Counted from the stretch's first letter, positions 7,606-16,622 are shown. The stretch is 38,368 bases of DNA from an uncultured Lentibacter sp. (GCF_937123735.1 NZ_CAKZKL010000049.1:1-38368); one strand, 5' to 3'. Notes: generated by a model from the sequence alone, not told the origin. A program made the numbers and translations.

Positions 7606-8819
7606 GGGCGCAGCCAGACAGCAAATGGCACGGCGCAGGCGTTGCGCTGATCTGCGGGTCCTTGATCTTGCTGATTTCCCTCGGCGTGCGTCATGCGTTT
7701 GGGCTTTTTTTACAGCCTGTGAGCTTGAATCAAGGTTGGGGCCGCGAAACCTTCGCCTTTGCGATTGCCCTGCAAAACCTTGTTTGGGGCGCAAGCCAGC
7801 CTTTCAGCGGCATGCTGTCAGACCGGTTCGGGGCGAAGCCTATCGTGGCGGTTGGCGCCCTGCTTTATGGGGCGGGCCTTTGGACCATGAGCCTTGTTGG
7901 CGGTGAAGCCACCTTCATCCTTGGCGCGGGGGTGTTGATCGGGTTGGGATTGTCTGGAACGACGTTCCCGGTGATCTTCGCCGCGATCAGCCGCCTTGTG
8001 GCACCTGAGCAGCGCTCGCTGGCCATGGGGATCACCATGTCGGTTGGCTCTTTCGGGCAGTTTGCGATGCTGCCGGTCTCGCTCGGTTTGATCGTCGGTC
8101 TGGACTGGCAAGGCGCATTGATTGCGCTGTCGGTTTTGGTGCTTGCGATCTTTCCGCTCGCCTTCGGAATCCGGAACGCAGCCGCCCCCGTAGCGAACGC
8201 CGCCGAGGATGTTTCCTTTGGGCAGGCGCTCAGCGATGCCTTTGGGCTGCGCGACTTTTGGTTGTTGTCGCTCGGCTTTTTTGCCTGCGGCTTTCAGGTC
8301 GTGTTTATCGCCATTCATCTGCCCGCTTTTCTGGCCGACGAAGGCATCGGCAGCGGTGTGGCGACGATTGTGCTGGCGTTGATCGGCCTCGTGAATATTG
8401 CTGGCACCTATTACGCGGGCCTGTGGGGCGGAATGCGCCGCAAGCCTCTGTTGCTGTCATGGATATATCTGGGGCGTGCCGTGGCGATTGCGGGGTTTGT
8501 TCTTCTCCCTGTCACAGCGACATCCGCTTATGTGTTTGGGGCTGTGATGGGCTTATTCTGGCTGTCGACAGTGCCCCTCACCAACGGAACGGTTGCTGCG
8601 GTTTTCGGAGTCAAGCATATGTCCATGCTCGCGGGCATCGTGTTTTTTGCACACCAACTGGGGTCTTTCGCCGGGGGGTGGCTTGGTGGGTGGCTCTATG
8701 ACCGGACAGGCAGCTATGACACGGCATGGGGTATCGCGATTGGACTGAGTCTTCTAGCCGCTGTTTTGAATTGGCCAATCAGCGAACGCACTTTGGCAGA
8801 GCGCAGGGCCAGCGCATGA
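7602..8819 (+). CDS. MFS transporter (monocarboxylate/oxalate-formate type)
   Basis: A 405-residue integral membrane protein with about twelve hydrophobic segments. The first helix carries GVRHAFGLFLQP and the loop between helices 2 and 3 carries GMLSDRFGAKP, the conserved MFS loop motif. These features resemble the monocarboxylate and oxalate/formate branch of the superfamily. It probably exchanges or exports a small organic anion or a toxic compound across the inner membrane. The start overlaps the marR stop by four bases and the stop overlaps the next small gene by four bases, so all three are translationally coupled. Transport direction and substrate are not determinable; control by the MarR protein is inferred from operon structure and the upstream palindrome. 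Confidence 0.88.
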   Translation: MRAQPDSKWHGAGVALICGSLILLISLGVRHAFGLFLQPVSLNQGWGRETFAFAIALQNLVWGASQPFSGMLSDRFGAKPIVAVGALLYGAGLWTMSLVGGEATFILGAGVLIGLGLSGTTFPVIFAAISRLVAPEQRSLAMGITMSVGSFGQFAMLPVSLGLIVGLDWQGALIALSVLVLAIFPLAFGIRNAAAPVANAAEDVSFGQALSDAFGLRDFWLLSLGFFACGFQVVFIAIHLPAFLADEGIGSGVATIVLALIGLVNIAGTYYAGLWGGMRRKPLLLSWIYLGRAVAIAGFVLLPVTATSAYVFGAVMGLFWLSTVPLTNGTVAAVFGVKHMSMLAGIVFFAHQLGSFAGGWLGGWLYDRTGSYDTAWGIAIGLSLLAAVLNWPISERTLAERRASA

Positions 8820-8941
8820 CAGCCGGGATAACTCTGCGCCTATCCCTGGCGGTCTTGGCCCTGCTGCTTCTCACAACGGTTTTCTTGCGATACCAAAACC
8901 CCCTATTGGAAATATATCTCGCCAACTGGGGACTGTGCTGA
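8816..8941 (+). CDS. 41-residue single-span membrane protein coupled to the MFS gene
   Basis: The ATG at 8816 overlaps the MFS stop as ATGA, exactly as the MFS start overlaps marR. The product has a short polar N-terminus (MTAGITLRLS), one strongly hydrophobic helix (about residues 10-23, LAVLALLLLTTVFL), and a tail ending LANWGLC with a C-terminal cysteine. I recognise no family. The double coupling argues that it is a real gene and may be an accessory subunit or stability factor of the transporter. It is short enough that standard gene callers might miss it. Its reality depends on the overlap and helix alone, so confidence is moderate. Confidence 0.55.
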   Translation: MTAGITLRLSLAVLALLLLTTVFLRYQNPLLEIYLANWGLC

Positions 8942-9051
8942 GCACCTCATCGCACCGCGTTGCCCCACCCGGTTTGCACAGGATCACTCAAGATGGGCAG
9001 AGCACCTTTCTCGTGGCTTGAAGCCGGGGCCAGTTGAAAGGATTGGCGACT

Positions 9052-10176
9052 TCAGTCGCAGATTGCTTTGAGCGCCGCCCATTCGGCCTCGGTGAGCACC
9101 GGGCTTGTGGCCTGTTGCGTGGCGGCGAAGCCCCGGCTTTTGGCGGCGCGGGCCTGTGACGGGGGGTGGCTGTTGAGATAAGCGGGCAGGCTTGGCCCCT
9201 GCCCTTGTCGTTCGATAACATAGTCAAAGAAGGTGGCGAGCCCCTCGCTGCTCACTTCGGCATGGGCGAGCGCCTTTAGGGCGTAGTCATCGGCCAGCGT
9301 CTCGGCTTTGCGGGTGTGGCTTGTCGAGATGAGATGTTCTGTGACCAGAACCGCCAGGGTGCCGCCAGAGAAATCGCCCAGCACCATGGAGAGCAGCCCG
9401 GCGGAGCCTGCGGCGCGCAGAGCGCCGATGGTGGCATCGCGGTTTTCGACATGGCCTATTTCATGCGCCAGCACACCGGCGACGGCCTCCGCACTTGTGG
9501 CTTTGTCAAGCAGGCCGCGCAGGAGGACGATCTGACCGCCCGGAGCGGCGAAGGCATTGACCATGCTGTGGTCAAACACCTTGATGTCGAGGTCATAGTC
9601 CATTTCGCGGCCCTGGGTGAGGCGGGCTTCCATTTTGGCAAGCGCTGCCAGACCTTCGGGGTTGGTGCAGGCCAGATCGCCCGTGCGCTCGCCTGAGAGG
9701 AACCACTCCATCTGGTTGACCACGGCCTGGCCGAACTGCACCTCGCGCTCGCGCGGCATGAGGTAGGCGAGGCTTGTGGCCATGGCGGGCAGGATCACGA
9801 AGATCATTGCCAGCACGGCGACCACGGCGAGGGTGAGCTTTGTCACCACGCGCAGACCTATGCCTTTGTGGATGTCACGGCGGGTGAGGTTGGGCGCGGC
9901 GCGGCGCAGGGCGGCGTTCATCGCGCCATCGCGGCAGCTCAGGCGCGCCGCGTGGTGCAGGGTTTCGTCTTCGCCCTGAATGTGCAGCGCGAAGGTGAGC
10001 CAGCCGCCTGTGGGCTGGTCACGCAAGAGGCGCAGCTCGGCAAGGGGCCATTCTTCGGGCTGCGCGAGGGCTTCGCCATCGAAGGTGAGAAAGCCCCGCG
10101 CCTCATCAAGGCGCAGGGTGACTTTGTGCTTGGCGGCGGATGAGCCGTCAAAGAAGCTGCCATCCGCCTCAAGCAT
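9052..10176 (-). CDS. M48-family membrane metalloprotease
   Basis: A 374-residue zinc protease. Residues 1-100 form an N-terminal beta-rich cytosolic domain; one membrane span follows at about 111-136 (LTLAVVAVLAMIFVILPAMA), then the peptidase domain. The zinc motif HEIGH is at 238-242, with the third ligand probably Glu292 in AETLADDYA. Members related to HtpX, Oma1 and BepA degrade or process envelope proteins. The start overlaps the stop of the DUF898 gene by one base (TGATG), so the protease and the multi-span membrane protein are produced together. The paired occurrence suggests the membrane protein is a partner or substrate-presenting subunit, which is inference. The C-terminus (LKAICD) ends normally, with no truncation. 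Confidence 0.9.
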   Translation of the reverse strand: MLEADGSFFDGSSAAKHKVTLRLDEARGFLTFDGEALAQPEEWPLAELRLLRDQPTGGWLTFALHIQGEDETLHHAARLSCRDGAMNAALRRAAPNLTRRDIHKGIGLRVVTKLTLAVVAVLAMIFVILPAMATSLAYLMPREREVQFGQAVVNQMEWFLSGERTGDLACTNPEGLAALAKMEARLTQGREMDYDLDIKVFDHSMVNAFAAPGGQIVLLRGLLDKATSAEAVAGVLAHEIGHVENRDATIGALRAAGSAGLLSMVLGDFSGGTLAVLVTEHLISTSHTRKAETLADDYALKALAHAEVSSEGLATFFDYVIERQGQGPSLPAYLNSHPPSQARAAKSRGFAATQQATSPVLTEAEWAALKAICD

Positions 10177-11360
10177 CAGATCGCACCGCCGATGTCGAGC
10201 GCGTCGGCGAAGCCTTCGGCATCGACGCCTGTTTCTGTGGCCCGCTGCTGGATTGCGTTGAGCGCCTCGGCGCGGTGCACCGTGAAAGTGGTGATGAAAT
10301 GCGCGATGGTGGGCTGGGTGATGAAGATGAGCGCCATGGCGCCCGAGAGCAAGAGCGCCACAACATAGAGCACCCCCATGAGCGTGAAGACAGGGGCCAT
10401 AGAGGTTGTGCCGACCATGCTCATCGCGGCGGTGAAGAGGGCCACGCCGATAAAGATCAGCACCCCGAGGATGAGCGAAATGATCAGTGTGCCGAAGATG
10501 TAGATCTTGATAACTTCGCCTGTGGTGGGCTGGGCTGTGAAGGTGATCTCATCGCCCAATGTGCGGTGGGCAGCCATGTAGCGAAAGGCATGGACGCGGT
10601 AGTAAACGACCCCGACAGCAAGCCAGATGTAGCCGAGCAAAACCCCGCCCCCCAGCAGCACCGGTGCCTGAAGAGCCGCGCCCGCACCAACCGAGAGCAA
10701 GACAACCGCAAGGCCGAAAAAGAGATGCTTGGCCGCGCCGTAAAGTGCTGTCCATTTGCCATGCTGCTCAAAGCGCGCATCGCCGAAATAGCTGCGATCC
10801 GCCATGTATTTCTCAAGTTTGAAGGAGGAGAGCGGAAGAAGTGCGCCGAGGGTGACGACAGTTAAGAGCGTGTAGCCGATGGCGCGCAGGGCGTAGCCCC
10901 AGGCGCCTTTTTCCATGCCAAAGCGCACCCCGCGCCAGCGGGTGCGGGCCATTTTATAGCGCCGCGCGCGGTAAGTGGCGTAAAAGATAAGCGGTGCAAG
11001 CGCGAGCAGGTTGATGTAAATCAGCGCATTGAGCGCCAGCGCGCCTTCGGGCGTGGCCGGATCAAAGCCGTAATTCAGGCCGCCGAAGAATAAAAGCATC
11101 TGGACGATGCCGAGGTAAAGCGCCAGCACCACCACGGCAACAAGAAAGCCGAGAAATTTCTCAAGGCCCGTGCCAGTGTATTCAAAGGCGTCGCCATCGC
11201 CCACGGTGGAGGACCAGATGTATTTGCGAATGCGGGTTTTGCCCCAGAAGCGATAGAGGCCCAGCGTGATGAGCGTGAGCAGCGCCACTTTGAGCGCGAG
11301 CGCGAACAGCGCACCGCGGCTGCCACGATACTGGCCGTGAATGTCACTTGAGACGCTCAT
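10176..11360 (-). CDS. DUF898 (YjgN-like) multi-span membrane protein
   Basis: A 394-residue integral membrane protein. The family hallmark is visible near the N-terminus: a hydrophobic segment followed by LGLYRFWGKTRIRKYIWSST, and the same type of motif recurs around YRARRYKMARTRWRG and YYRVHAFRYMAAH. These repeats between membrane helices are typical of YjgN/DUF898. Its function is not known. I place the start at ATG 11360 (MSVSSDIHGQY), which has AAGGA eight bases upstream; an in-frame ATG at 11381 lacks this. It is translationally coupled to the downstream M48 protease. About 100 bases separate it from parC, which is on the same strand and may or may not be co-transcribed. Confidence 0.85.
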   Translation of the reverse strand: MSVSSDIHGQYRGSRGALFALALKVALLTLITLGLYRFWGKTRIRKYIWSSTVGDGDAFEYTGTGLEKFLGFLVAVVVLALYLGIVQMLLFFGGLNYGFDPATPEGALALNALIYINLLALAPLIFYATYRARRYKMARTRWRGVRFGMEKGAWGYALRAIGYTLLTVVTLGALLPLSSFKLEKYMADRSYFGDARFEQHGKWTALYGAAKHLFFGLAVVLLSVGAGAALQAPVLLGGGVLLGYIWLAVGVVYYRVHAFRYMAAHRTLGDEITFTAQPTTGEVIKIYIFGTLIISLILGVLIFIGVALFTAAMSMVGTTSMAPVFTLMGVLYVVALLLSGAMALIFITQPTIAHFITTFTVHRAEALNAIQQRATETGVDAEGFADALDIGGAI

Positions 11361-11460
11361 GGGGAAATCCTTGCTGTCCAAAACGCAGCCCTTGGCGGCT
11401 GCTTACGGTTTGACAACTATGCTGCGCGGGCAAAGCGCAAATCAAGGAGATATGTGGCGC

Positions 11461-13800
11461 TCAGTCAAACTTCATGCTGCGCGGGAAGCCGTAAGGGGGG
11501 CGTTTGCCCACGCCTGCGCGCTTGCCAAGCCAGTCGGAGAGGTCTGTCTCGGTGCGGGTCTTGCCGCCGCCCATGGGCCAGCTGAGGCCCTCGGCCCAAG
11601 TGAATGTGGTGAGGTCTGATAGGCCACCGTCAAGCTCCAGCGCGCCTTGTTTGCCGCGCGCCATATTATATTTTTGCAAGCGCACGCCCTTGCCGCGGCC
11701 GAGCTCTGGCAGCTCGGACACGGGGAAGACGAGGAACTTGCCGTTCTGGCTGACGATGGCGACATGATCGCCCGTGAGCGGCTTGCAGATTGCGGCGCGC
11801 GTATCGTCTTTGACGTTGAGCACCTGTTTGCCTGTCTTGGTCTGGGCGATGACCTCGTCTTCGGGCACGACAAAGCCGTTGCCCTCGGAGCTGGCGACCA
11901 CGAGTTTGCGGCCCTTATGATGCACGAAGAGCGAGACGATTTCGGCCTCGTTGGGCAGATCGACCATCAGGCGCACAGGCTCGCCCATGCCGCGCCCACC
12001 GGGAAGATTGACGGCGGAGAGCGTGTAAAAGCGCCCGTTGGAGCCCATCAGCACGATCTTGTCTGTTGTCTCGGCGTGAAAGGCAAAGCGCGGGCCGTCG
12101 CCATCCTTGAACTTGAGCTCACGGGTCAGATCAATATGGCCCGACATGGCCCGGATCCAGCCCATTTGCGAGCAGACAATCGTGACCGGTTCTTTCTCGA
12201 TCATCGCTTCCAGCGGGACGTCCTCAACAAGGCCCGCCTCGGCAAAGACGGTGCGGCGCGCGCCGCCTTCATAGTCTTTGCCGAAGGTTTTCTTGGCGTC
12301 TTTGAGCTGGTCGGCAATGGCGGCCCACTGCAACGCCTCGCTTTCCAGCAGGTCTTCCAGCCCGGCGCGCTCTTGCATGAGTTTGTCGCGCTCGGCCACA
12401 AGCTCCATCTCCTCAAGCTTGCGCAGGCTGCGCAAACGCATGTTGAGAATCGCATCGGCCTGCGGCTCGGTGAGGCCATCTTCGCCGCTCTGGGCCGGGC
12501 TGACATAATCGCGCTCATCTGTGGCGCGGGTGAAGCTCTGGCCCCAGTCTTCGCGCATCAGCGCCGCCTTGGGCGCATCATCATAGCGGATGATGTCGAT
12601 CACGCGGTCCAGATTGAGGAAAGCAATGATGAAGCCTTCGAGCACCTCAAGGCGCGCGTCGATCTTTTCCATGCGGTGGGTGGAGCGGCGCAAAAGCACC
12701 TCGCGGCGAAAATCGAGGAAGGCGCGCAGCACCTCTTTCATCGAGCAAACCTTGGGGGTCACCCCGTCGATCAGCACGTTCATGTTCAGCGAGAAGCGCG
12801 TCTCCAGATCGGAGTTGCGGAACATCATGTTCATCAGCACATCCGGATCGACATTCTTGGAGCGTGGCTCCAGCACGAGGCGGATGTCATCGGCGCTTTC
12901 GTCGCGCACATCGCCGAGGATCGGGATTTTTTTGAGCTGGATCAGCTCGGCGATCTTCTCGATCAGCTTGGATTTCTGAACCTGATAGGGAATTTCGGTG
13001 ACGATGATCTGCCACTGGCCACGGCCCAGATCTTCGACCTCCCATTTGGCGCGCAGGCGGAAAGAGCCGCGCCCTGTGCGGTAGGCCTGCGCGATATTCT
13101 CGCGCGGCTCAACGATTGTGCCGCCTGTCGGAAAGTCGGGGCCGGGCACGAAATTGAGCAAGGTATCGTCGCGCGCGTCGGGTGTCTTGATGAGATGCAG
13201 GCAGGCATCGACCAGCTCGGCAATGTTATGCGGTGGAATGTTGGTCGCCATGCCCACCGCGATGCCTGTGGAGCCGTTGGCGAGCAGATGCGGGAAAGTG
13301 GCCGGCAGCACGGCTGGCTCTTCTAAGCGGCCATCATAGTTTGGCCGGAAATCAACCGCGTTTTCCGAAAGCCCGTCGAGCATGCTTTCGGCTACGATTG
13401 TCATGCGCGCTTCGGTATAGCGGCTGGCGGCGGGGTTATCGCCGTCGATGTTGCCGAAGTTGCCCTGCCCGTCGACCAGCGGGTAGCGCACGTTGAAGTC
13501 CTGCGCGAGGCGCGCCATGGCGTCATAGATCGCGGCGTCCCCATGCGGGTGGAAATCACCCATCGTGTCGCCCGAAATCTTGGCGGACTTGAGGAACCCT
13601 CCTGTTGCGTTCAGCTTCAGGCGGCTCATGGCATAGAGAATGCGCCGGTGCACCGGCTTTAACCCGTCGCGGGCATCTGGCAGGGCGCGGTGCATGATCG
13701 TGGAGAGCGCATAGGTGAGATAGCGCTCGCCAATGGCGCGGCGCAGCGGCTCAAGGTGCTCGGCCTCGGGCGTGTCTTCATCATCCAGCAAATCGCTCAT
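11461..13800 (-). CDS. parC: DNA topoisomerase IV subunit A
   Basis: A 779-residue type IIA topoisomerase breakage-reunion subunit. It cuts and rejoins duplex DNA with ParE to unlink daughter chromosomes. The winged-helix region has GLKPVHRRILYAM and GDFHPHGDAAIYDAMAR, and the catalytic tyrosine is Tyr128 in AASRYTEARM. A coiled-coil tower spans about residues 370-490, and the C-terminal part (from about 520) is the beta-pinwheel DNA-wrapping domain. It is called ParC rather than GyrA because of the N-terminus and the C-terminal domain, which lacks an obvious GyrA-box; GyrA cannot be fully excluded by eye but is less likely. At the position of E. coli ParC Ser80 this protein has Ala89, and at Glu84 it has Asp93. 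It is monocistronic or leads into the DUF898 gene. Confidence 0.92.
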   Translation of the reverse strand: MSDLLDDEDTPEAEHLEPLRRAIGERYLTYALSTIMHRALPDARDGLKPVHRRILYAMSRLKLNATGGFLKSAKISGDTMGDFHPHGDAAIYDAMARLAQDFNVRYPLVDGQGNFGNIDGDNPAASRYTEARMTIVAESMLDGLSENAVDFRPNYDGRLEEPAVLPATFPHLLANGSTGIAVGMATNIPPHNIAELVDACLHLIKTPDARDDTLLNFVPGPDFPTGGTIVEPRENIAQAYRTGRGSFRLRAKWEVEDLGRGQWQIIVTEIPYQVQKSKLIEKIAELIQLKKIPILGDVRDESADDIRLVLEPRSKNVDPDVLMNMMFRNSDLETRFSLNMNVLIDGVTPKVCSMKEVLRAFLDFRREVLLRRSTHRMEKIDARLEVLEGFIIAFLNLDRVIDIIRYDDAPKAALMREDWGQSFTRATDERDYVSPAQSGEDGLTEPQADAILNMRLRSLRKLEEMELVAERDKLMQERAGLEDLLESEALQWAAIADQLKDAKKTFGKDYEGGARRTVFAEAGLVEDVPLEAMIEKEPVTIVCSQMGWIRAMSGHIDLTRELKFKDGDGPRFAFHAETTDKIVLMGSNGRFYTLSAVNLPGGRGMGEPVRLMVDLPNEAEIVSLFVHHKGRKLVVASSEGNGFVVPEDEVIAQTKTGKQVLNVKDDTRAAICKPLTGDHVAIVSQNGKFLVFPVSELPELGRGKGVRLQKYNMARGKQGALELDGGLSDLTTFTWAEGLSWPMGGGKTRTETDLSDWLGKRAGVGKRPPYGFPRSMKFD

Positions 13801-13966
13801 GCGTTTTTCTTAGAGCCTTTTGCGGGCGGATTGAATCCCAAAATGCAGCTTAACGTGGCATTTATACAAAGCGGGGAAAAACATGGGCAGATTCTCCGCT
13901 TTTGGCATCGCGAATCGTGTAGGCTGCTGGCAAAGATCTGCTGTGTTTGTTTGGGGGGTATGCGCC

Positions 13967-14551
13967 ATGTGGCGGTTTATTGTGGTGACATTCGGCGCCT
14001 TGTTTCTGGCATTTTACGAAATGAGCGGAGGCGCTGACTACCAGCCCGCAGAGGGCTCTCGCCAAGCCTTAGCGGCAGCGGCGCAGGTGGCAGAGGCGCC
14101 AAAGAGTTCGGCCCTGCGCACCTCCTCATCACGCCCAACGGCGGCGCGCGCTCTTGCCCCCAGTGGCACAAACAAACCCGTTGTGGGCCAGGCTCCGTCG
14201 CAACAAGCGCTCTCGGGCGGCAGCGAAAACCTGGTGCTGGCCTCTGCCAGTGGCCGCGCCGGGCCACAGCCGGCGAAACCGGCAGCCACGCTCACCGCGC
14301 TCAAGCCGGTCAGCCCGCTTAAGGCCAATACCCTTACCGCTCTCAAACCCAAGCAAGATCTGCGTCAGATCAGTGGCAACAGCGTCAACTTGCGCCGGGG
14401 CCCCGGAACGCGCTTCAATGTGGTGGGACGCCTGAGCCGGGGCGACAGCGTTCAGGTGCTTTCCAAAGAGGGCACATGGGTAAAACTGCGCGTGACCGAG
14501 AGCGGGCGGATCGGCTATGTGGCCGACTTCCTGCTCAGCGACCCAAACTGA
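13967..14551 (+). CDS. SH3-domain (SH3b) envelope protein
   Basis: The product is 194 residues from the ATG at 13967, which has a GGGGGG run nine bases upstream; a longer open frame reaches 13883, but the chosen start puts a membrane helix (FIVVTFGALFLAFY) at the N-terminus. The middle, about residues 25-130, is low-complexity and rich in Ala, Pro, Ser and Lys, typical of a periplasmic linker. The last 65 residues are a bacterial SH3 domain (SGNSVNLRRGPGTRFNVVG, then SKEGTWVKLRV and GYVADFLL). Such domains bind peptidoglycan peptides or partner proteins. The gene is divergent from parC. The exact partner is unknown. A repeated TALKP motif is visible in the linker (TLTALKPVSP, TLTALKPKQD). Confidence 0.8.
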   Translation: MWRFIVVTFGALFLAFYEMSGGADYQPAEGSRQALAAAAQVAEAPKSSALRTSSSRPTAARALAPSGTNKPVVGQAPSQQALSGGSENLVLASASGRAGPQPAKPAATLTALKPVSPLKANTLTALKPKQDLRQISGNSVNLRRGPGTRFNVVGRLSRGDSVQVLSKEGTWVKLRVTESGRIGYVADFLLSDPN

Positions 14552-14589
14552 GCCTTGTCCGCCCCGTCGCAGGCGCGTAAGCCACTGTC

Positions 14590-15417
14590 ATGAGCAAATC
14601 CATTCTGATCACCGGCTGTTCTTCCGGCCTTGGCTATGACGCCGCCCACGGGCTGGCCAAACGCGGCTGGCGGGTCTTTGCCACCTGCCGCAAGGAGGCC
14701 GATTGCGCGCGGCTGCGCGACGAGGGGCTGGAGAGCTTTGTGCTCGATTATGCCGACAGCGCAAGCATTGACGCCGCTTTGGCCGAAGTGCTGGCACGCA
14801 CGGGGGGCACGCTGGAGGCGCTATACAACAATGGCGCCTTCGCCCTGCCCGGCGCGGTGGAAGACCTGCCGCGCGCGGGGCTGCGCGAGATCTATGAGAC
14901 CAATCTGTTCGGTGTGCACGAGCTGACCTGCAAGGTCATCCCCGTGATGCGCGCGCAGGGGCACGGGCGGATCATCAACTGCTCTTCTGTGCTCGGGCTT
15001 GTGCCGATGCGCTGGCGCGGGGCCTATTCCAGCACCAAGTTTGCCCTTGAAGGCCTCACGGACACCCTGCGCATCGAGATGCGCGACACGCCTTTGCACA
15101 TCATCACCATCGCGCCGGGGCCGATCACCTCGGACATCCGCAAGAACTCGATCCCGCCGTTTGAGCGCTTTGTCGACTGGCAGTCCTCGGCACGGCGCGC
15201 GCAGTATGAAGAGAGCCTCATGGGCCGGCTTTATGAGAGCCGCGGGCCAGACCGCTTTGAGCTACCAGCCTCTGCCGTGACGGCCAAACTGATCCATGCG
15301 CTGGAAAGCGCACGGCCCAAGCCACGCTATTTTGTCACGACACCGACCTATCTGATGGCGGCGGCGCGGCGTCTGTTGCCAACCCGCGTGCTTGACTGGC
15401 TGATCGCGAAAGGCTGA
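14590..15417 (+). CDS. Short-chain dehydrogenase/reductase
   Basis: A 275-residue classical SDR. The cofactor-binding TGCSSGLG is at residues 8-15, NNG at 80-82 in place of the usual NNAG, Asn105 in the active-site helix, and the catalytic Ser133, Tyr146 and Lys150 (SSVLG and YSSTK). The reaction is NAD(P)-dependent oxidation or reduction of an alcohol or ketone, substrate unknown. The motif PGPITSDI after the catalytic lysine is typical of the classical family. The C-terminal extension of about 80 residues is longer than in the smallest SDRs and resembles retinol- or steroid-dehydrogenase-like members. Its last 83 bases overlap the end of the convergent EamA gene. Confidence 0.9.
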   Translation: MSKSILITGCSSGLGYDAAHGLAKRGWRVFATCRKEADCARLRDEGLESFVLDYADSASIDAALAEVLARTGGTLEALYNNGAFALPGAVEDLPRAGLREIYETNLFGVHELTCKVIPVMRAQGHGRIINCSSVLGLVPMRWRGAYSSTKFALEGLTDTLRIEMRDTPLHIITIAPGPITSDIRKNSIPPFERFVDWQSSARRAQYEESLMGRLYESRGPDRFELPASAVTAKLIHALESARPKPRYFVTTPTYLMAAARRLLPTRVLDWLIAKG

Positions 15418-16312
15418 GGCGGCGCTCGCGCCAGACAATAAACACGCCCCCCGCAACGATGAGCAAAGCGCCGGGGAAGAGATCGGCCCAAGGGGCTTCA
15501 TCAAAGAACAGCCAACCAAGGCCAAAAGCCATCGGGATGCCAAAGTAGCTGAAGGGGGCGAGATTGCTCTGCTCTGTCATGCGGTAGGCCATGATATAGA
15601 GTAGCACAGCCACCCCGCCAAAGCCGCCCATGAGCGCGACTAGTGCCAGATCTGCCCAGCTTTGCAGAGGGCTGAAGCCGCCCCACGCCAGCGCAATGAA
15701 CAGAGAGCCGAGCAAGGCACAGCCCGAGGAATAAACATTGACCAGCGGCGTGACCACATCATCGTCAAAGAGCCGCGCGGTGATCGCTGTGGTGGCGTAA
15801 AGCGCGGCAGCCCCAAGCGGCAAGAGCGCGGCCGGCCCGAAGGCCTCGCTGCTGGGCCCAACCACAAAGACCACGCCGAGAAAGCCCACGCTCACCGCAG
15901 CCCAGCGCAGGGGGCCGACACGCTCGCCCAGCAGCGGCCAGGCCAGAGCGCTGGCAAAAATCGCGGAGGCATAAGAGAGCGTGGAGGCTGTGGCGAAGGG
16001 CATGAAGGCCAGCGAGGCGTAAAACATGAGCTGGGCGCAAGAGACGAGAAACCCGCGCAGAAAGCCAAGCTTCCATTGGCGGATATAGTAGCGTCGCCCC
16101 GCTGCGCGCCACGCCGCAGAGGCATAAAGCGCTATAAAACTTGGCAAAAGGCCAAAGACATTGCGGTAGGCCGAAAGCTCTGCCGCAGTGTAGCGCGCCG
16201 AGAGATATTTGATCACCAGCCCCATCAAATCAAAGAACAACAGGGCCAGCAGGCACAGCAAAATCGCCAAGACAGTGTTGTCGCCCGCGCGCGGGCCTGG
16301 GGGATGTTTCAT
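15335..16312 (-). CDS. EamA-family (DMT) transporter
   Basis: A 325-residue inner-membrane protein with about ten hydrophobic helices in two homologous EamA halves (first half about residues 16-150, second about 160-295). The family moves metabolites such as amino acids, nucleotide sugars or riboflavin by proton-coupled exchange, but the substrate cannot be deduced. Its C-terminal tail is charged (about 30 residues, RERRLSLSRSASQARG) and cytosolic. The 3' end runs 83 bases into the convergent SDR gene. Both frames are continuous and family-typical up to the overlap; the overlapping part encodes the variable tail of this protein, so an extended C-terminus after loss of an earlier stop is a reasonable explanation. 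Confidence 0.85.
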   Translation of the reverse strand: MKHPPGPRAGDNTVLAILLCLLALLFFDLMGLVIKYLSARYTAAELSAYRNVFGLLPSFIALYASAAWRAAGRRYYIRQWKLGFLRGFLVSCAQLMFYASLAFMPFATASTLSYASAIFASALAWPLLGERVGPLRWAAVSVGFLGVVFVVGPSSEAFGPAALLPLGAAALYATTAITARLFDDDVVTPLVNVYSSGCALLGSLFIALAWGGFSPLQSWADLALVALMGGFGGVAVLLYIMAYRMTEQSNLAPFSYFGIPMAFGLGWLFFDEAPWADLFPGALLIVAGGVFIVWRERRLSLSRSASQARGLATDAAPPPSDRSVS

Positions 16313-16414
16313 TGCCAGACCCTAGCGGCAGTTTGACCCTTCCGCCAGATTTACCCTCGCAATCCGCGCAAAAATCTCTAGATGGGAAGAAACCCATTTG
16401 AAGGGAGCCGCACC

Positions 16415-16618
16415 ATGGCCAAAGACCCGCTCTTCCTGCTCGCCGCTGCCGCTTGCGTTGCCGTGCTGATCATCTTGATGATCGGCGTTGGTGGCTTTGC
16501 CAAAGGTGGCGAATTCAACCGCAAACACGCAAACCGCATCATGCGCTGGCGGATCGGGGGGCAGTTTATTGCCGTCGCCCTGATCCTGCTCTTCGTCTGG
16601 ATGCGCTCAGGAGCCTGA
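16415..16618 (+). CDS. Twin-transmembrane small protein, HIG1-like
   Basis: A 67-residue protein with helices at about 8-28 and 48-63 joined by a basic loop (FNRKHANRIMRWRIGGQ). This loop resembles the HIG1 family pattern, in which an RxxRWRxxxQ stretch leads into the second helix. HIG1 proteins in mitochondria assist respiratory supercomplexes; the bacterial role is uncertain. The ATG at 16415 has AAGGGAG eight bases upstream. It precedes the cobalamin adenosyltransferase gene by four bases, so the two are one operon. Finding it with the ATR and ETF genes suggests a role in the inner membrane near electron transfer, which is inference. Confidence 0.8.
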   Translation: MAKDPLFLLAAAACVAVLIILMIGVGGFAKGGEFNRKHANRIMRWRIGGQFIAVALILLFVWMRSGA

Positions 16619-16622
16619 AATC

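Noticed and set aside
11647..13326. 559-codon open frame on the plus strand
   Set aside because: Antisense to parC. No recognisable domain, and the composition is that of a shadow frame.
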